This document shows positions 62,315 to 64,000 of a DNA stretch of 64,000 bases, in pieces. Position 1 is the first letter of the stretch. Each line of letters begins with the position of its first letter. The notes under the pieces were generated by a model, which was given only the letters and a program-made list of their open reading frames with translations, did not search any database and was not told the DNA's origin. Origin of the DNA: Alphaproteobacteria bacterium (GTDB lineage Bacteria; Pseudomonadota; Alphaproteobacteria; Rhizobiales; Rhizobiaceae); the NCBI GenBank assembly GCA_024742485.1, contig JANSYK010000002.1, positions 992,001-1,056,000 on the forward strand. Direction: 5' to 3'. Both the position numbers and the translations under genes were made by a program.

Positions 62315-63174
62315 GCATTCGCGAGCGCATTGCCAAAAGAGATATTCTGATTGCCCCCGGCGTCTATGACGGTCTGACAGCCTCGCTGGCCGAAGCGGCA
62401 GGATTCGAGTCGCTCTATCTGAGCGGGGCGGCGGTCGCCTATACCCGGTTGGGACGGCCGGATATCGGGCTGACATCGGTTACCGAAATGGCAGAAACGA
62501 TGACGCTGATCGCCGACCGGACAGCGCTGCCGGTGATCATCGATGCGGATACGGGATTTGGCAATGCGTTGAACGCCCAGCGCACAATGCGCCTTTACGA
62601 GCGTGCCGGTGCCTCCGCCCTGCAGGTCGAGGATCAGACCTATCCGAAGCGCTGCGGTCACCTTGCCGACAAGTCGCTGATTTCGACAGGCGAAATGACC
62701 GGCAAGGTCCGGGCGATGGCAGATGCCCGTCACTCTGAGGACACGCTGATCATCGCTCGCACCGATGCCGTGGCCGTTGAAGGTTTTCAGGCGGCGATCG
62801 ATCGGGCGGAATCCTATCTGGAAGCCGGTGCCGATGTCCTGTTCATCGAGGCACCGCAATCGCGCGAGCAGATGAACGCCATCAGCATGCAATTCGATGG
62901 TCGTGCGCCGCTGCTCGCCAATATGGTGGAAGGTGGTGCGACACCGATCAGCAGCGCTGCGGATTTGCAGGATCAGGGGTTTTCCATCGTCATTTTCCCT
63001 GGCGGTATTGTCCGGGCCCTGGCCCATACTGCACAGGCCTATTATCAAAGCCTGCATGCGCATGGCAGCAATCGGCCCTTCGCTGACCGGATGTTCGACT
63101 TTCCCGGACTGAACGAAGTGATCGGAACGAAGGAAATGCTCGCCAAGGGCGCTGAATATGACGCAAAGGAATAG
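62311..63174 (+). CDS. Isocitrate lyase/PEP mutase family lyase
   Basis: 287 residues from ATG 62311. Metal-binding DADTG (78-82) and active-site KRCGH (113-117) after LQVEDQTYP are intact, together with APGVYDGLTASLAEAAGFE at the N terminus. The family cleaves C-C bonds of 2-hydroxy diacids (methylisocitrate lyase, 2,3-dimethylmalate lyase, oxaloacetate decarboxylase) or C-P bonds. KRCGH with its cysteine points to the lyase group. With the LeuCD-like hydratase it would cleave the hydrated product to pyruvate and another acid (inference). The longer frame from 62275 lies inside the previous gene. Confidence 0.9.
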   Translation: MSIRERIAKRDILIAPGVYDGLTASLAEAAGFESLYLSGAAVAYTRLGRPDIGLTSVTEMAETMTLIADRTALPVIIDADTGFGNALNAQRTMRLYERAGASALQVEDQTYPKRCGHLADKSLISTGEMTGKVRAMADARHSEDTLIIARTDAVAVEGFQAAIDRAESYLEAGADVLFIEAPQSREQMNAISMQFDGRAPLLANMVEGGATPISSAADLQDQGFSIVIFPGGIVRALAHTAQAYYQSLHAHGSNRPFADRMFDFPGLNEVIGTKEMLAKGAEYDAKE

Positions 63175-64000
63175 CCCGGTCGCGCCTCCGCCCGAGTGTT
63201 TCGATCTCGACAGTGAAACGCTCATCATCGGCGCTGGCGCTTGCGGATTGATTGCCGCGCTTTCTGCAAGGGAAAGCGGACAGGAAGTGCTGGTCATCGA
63301 AGCCGATCCGGTTCCCAGCGGCTCGACGGCACTATCGGCCGGCCTGATTCCGGCTGCGGGCACGAAAATCCAGAAGTCGGCCGGCATCACGGACGATGCC
63401 CGGCTGTTTGCACAGGATATCCAGGCCAAGGCCCACAACGAAAACGAACAGGCTCTGGTCGACACCCTGACCGAAAATGCAGCGCCGCTCATAGACTGGT
63501 TGATGGACCATCACGGACTGCCCTTCTCTCTGGTCAGTGATTTCGACTATCCCGGCCACAGCCGGCGGCGCATGCATGGTCTGCCGAGCCGATCGGGCGC
63601 CGAACTGATTGACGCGCTGCGTGCGGCCTGTGAAGAGGAGCAGATAGACATCATCTGCGAGCGCCGCGCCGGGTTGCTCTTTCATGAGAACGGCGTCGTT
63701 CGCGGTGTTGGCGTCCTGCGCCCGGACGGTGTCCGCGAAACCATCGGCTGCAGGAAACTGATCCTGGCGTGCAATGGTTTTGGTGGCAACCGTGAACTCG
63801 TCAGTGAGCACATGCCCGACATCAAAGGCGGGCTCTGGTTCGGACATGACGGCAATCGTGGAGAGGCTGTGCATTGGGGACAGGCCCTTGGTGCCGAATT
63901 GCGTCATCTCGGCGCCTATCAGGGCCATGGTAATGTGGCCCATCCACACGGCATCTTGATCAGTTGGGCGGTGATCACCGAGGGCGGGATTCAGGTCAAC
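63158..64000 (+). CDS. FAD-binding oxidoreductase (FrdA/ketosteroid-dehydrogenase type), 3' end outside window
   Basis: Frame open from ATG 63158 to the window edge, 281 codons. Dinucleotide motif ETLIIGAGACGLIAALSARESGQEVLVIE with GAGACG at 25-30, STALSAGLIPAAGT, and later KLILACNGFGGN and GHDGNRGEAVHWGQALGAEL, typical of FAD_binding_2 flavoproteins that introduce or reduce a C=C bond next to a carbonyl. It overlaps the lyase gene by 17 nt. Its C-terminal part is missing, so the subfamily is open. Likely the next enzyme of the pathway. Confidence 0.87.
   Translation, partial: MTQRNSPVAPPPECFDLDSETLIIGAGACGLIAALSARESGQEVLVIEADPVPSGSTALSAGLIPAAGTKIQKSAGITDDARLFAQDIQAKAHNENEQALVDTLTENAAPLIDWLMDHHGLPFSLVSDFDYPGHSRRRMHGLPSRSGAELIDALRAACEEEQIDIICERRAGLLFHENGVVRGVGVLRPDGVRETIGCRKLILACNGFGGNRELVSEHMPDIKGGLWFGHDGNRGEAVHWGQALGAELRHLGAYQGHGNVAHPHGILISWAVITEGGIQVN

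Noticed and set aside
1-64000. CRISPR arrays, rRNA, tRNA, transposases, phage genes
   Set aside because: Looked for regular spaced repeats, conserved RNA sequences and transposase or integrase motifs; none seen.

Overview
The window reads as chromosomal DNA of an alphaproteobacterium, most likely a Hyphomicrobiales (Rhizobiales) relative. The basis is moderately high GC, dense short-gap operons, many solute-binding-protein transporters (ABC, TTT and TRAP), a DUF2277 gene, and a two-hairpin intergenic repeat that resembles rhizobial mosaic elements. Species cannot be named from the sequence. I saw no rRNA, tRNA, CRISPR array, phage or insertion sequence. Both window edges cut genes: an aminotransferase on the left and an FAD oxidoreductase on the right.

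Layout. 1-9.1 kb: aminotransferase end, FadR-type GntR regulator, cyclic-nucleotide-domain/thioredoxin-reductase fusion, TfoX-N protein, tandem SnoaL protein with a LacI regulator, LysE exporter, GcvR-like ACT protein, VOC protein and ECF sigma factor. 9.3-18.1 kb: minus-strand run nitrilase, FMN flavoprotein, livKHMGF-type ABC transporter, with a divergent AraC regulator and an AbrB-family membrane protein. 18.1-23.7 kb: tctCBA plus a cytoplasmic sulfatase, with a divergent LacI regulator. 23.9-30.2 kb: TetR with a near-perfect operator and a divergent RND efflux operon. 30.2-34.4 kb: an untidy stretch with a LacI remnant, a doubly broken LuxR gene, a YbaY/META lipoprotein-like protein and an ankyrin protein. 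34.7-40.5 kb: LysR regulator and a second sulfatase-tctCBA module. 40.5-51.4 kb: mixed single genes (FkbM, a duplicated DUF2277 gene, NTF2, LysR, methyltransferase, dehydratase, SDR, MAPEG, GST, TIM-barrel/cupin fusion, VOC, DUF1428, Cys-rich repeat protein). 51.4-64 kb: a compact divergent catabolic regulon.

The most interesting region is 51.4-64.0 kb. A HutC-type GntR regulator, an aconitase-family dehydratase pair (LeuC/LeuD-like, with a LeuD recognition loop unlike the biosynthetic enzyme) and a TRAP transporter run leftwards. A tautomerase-NTF2 fusion, HyuB, HyuA, an isochorismatase-fold protein with Gly at the Cys position, an isocitrate-lyase/PEP-mutase-family lyase and an FAD oxidoreductase run rightwards. 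A perfect 18-bp palindrome lies between them and most junctions overlap by 1-4 nt. The set suggests import, activation or ring opening, isomerisation, hydration and C-C cleavage of an unsaturated, possibly methyl-branched or cyclic, carboxylate. This is inference.

Other themes: two independent modules couple a signal-peptide-less sulfatase to a tripartite tricarboxylate transporter. A ~98-bp repeat with two hairpins occurs four times on the same strand and its long stem shows compensatory changes; one copy sits between tctC and tctB. Hairpins also follow the binding-protein gene in the liv, TRAP and first TTT operons.
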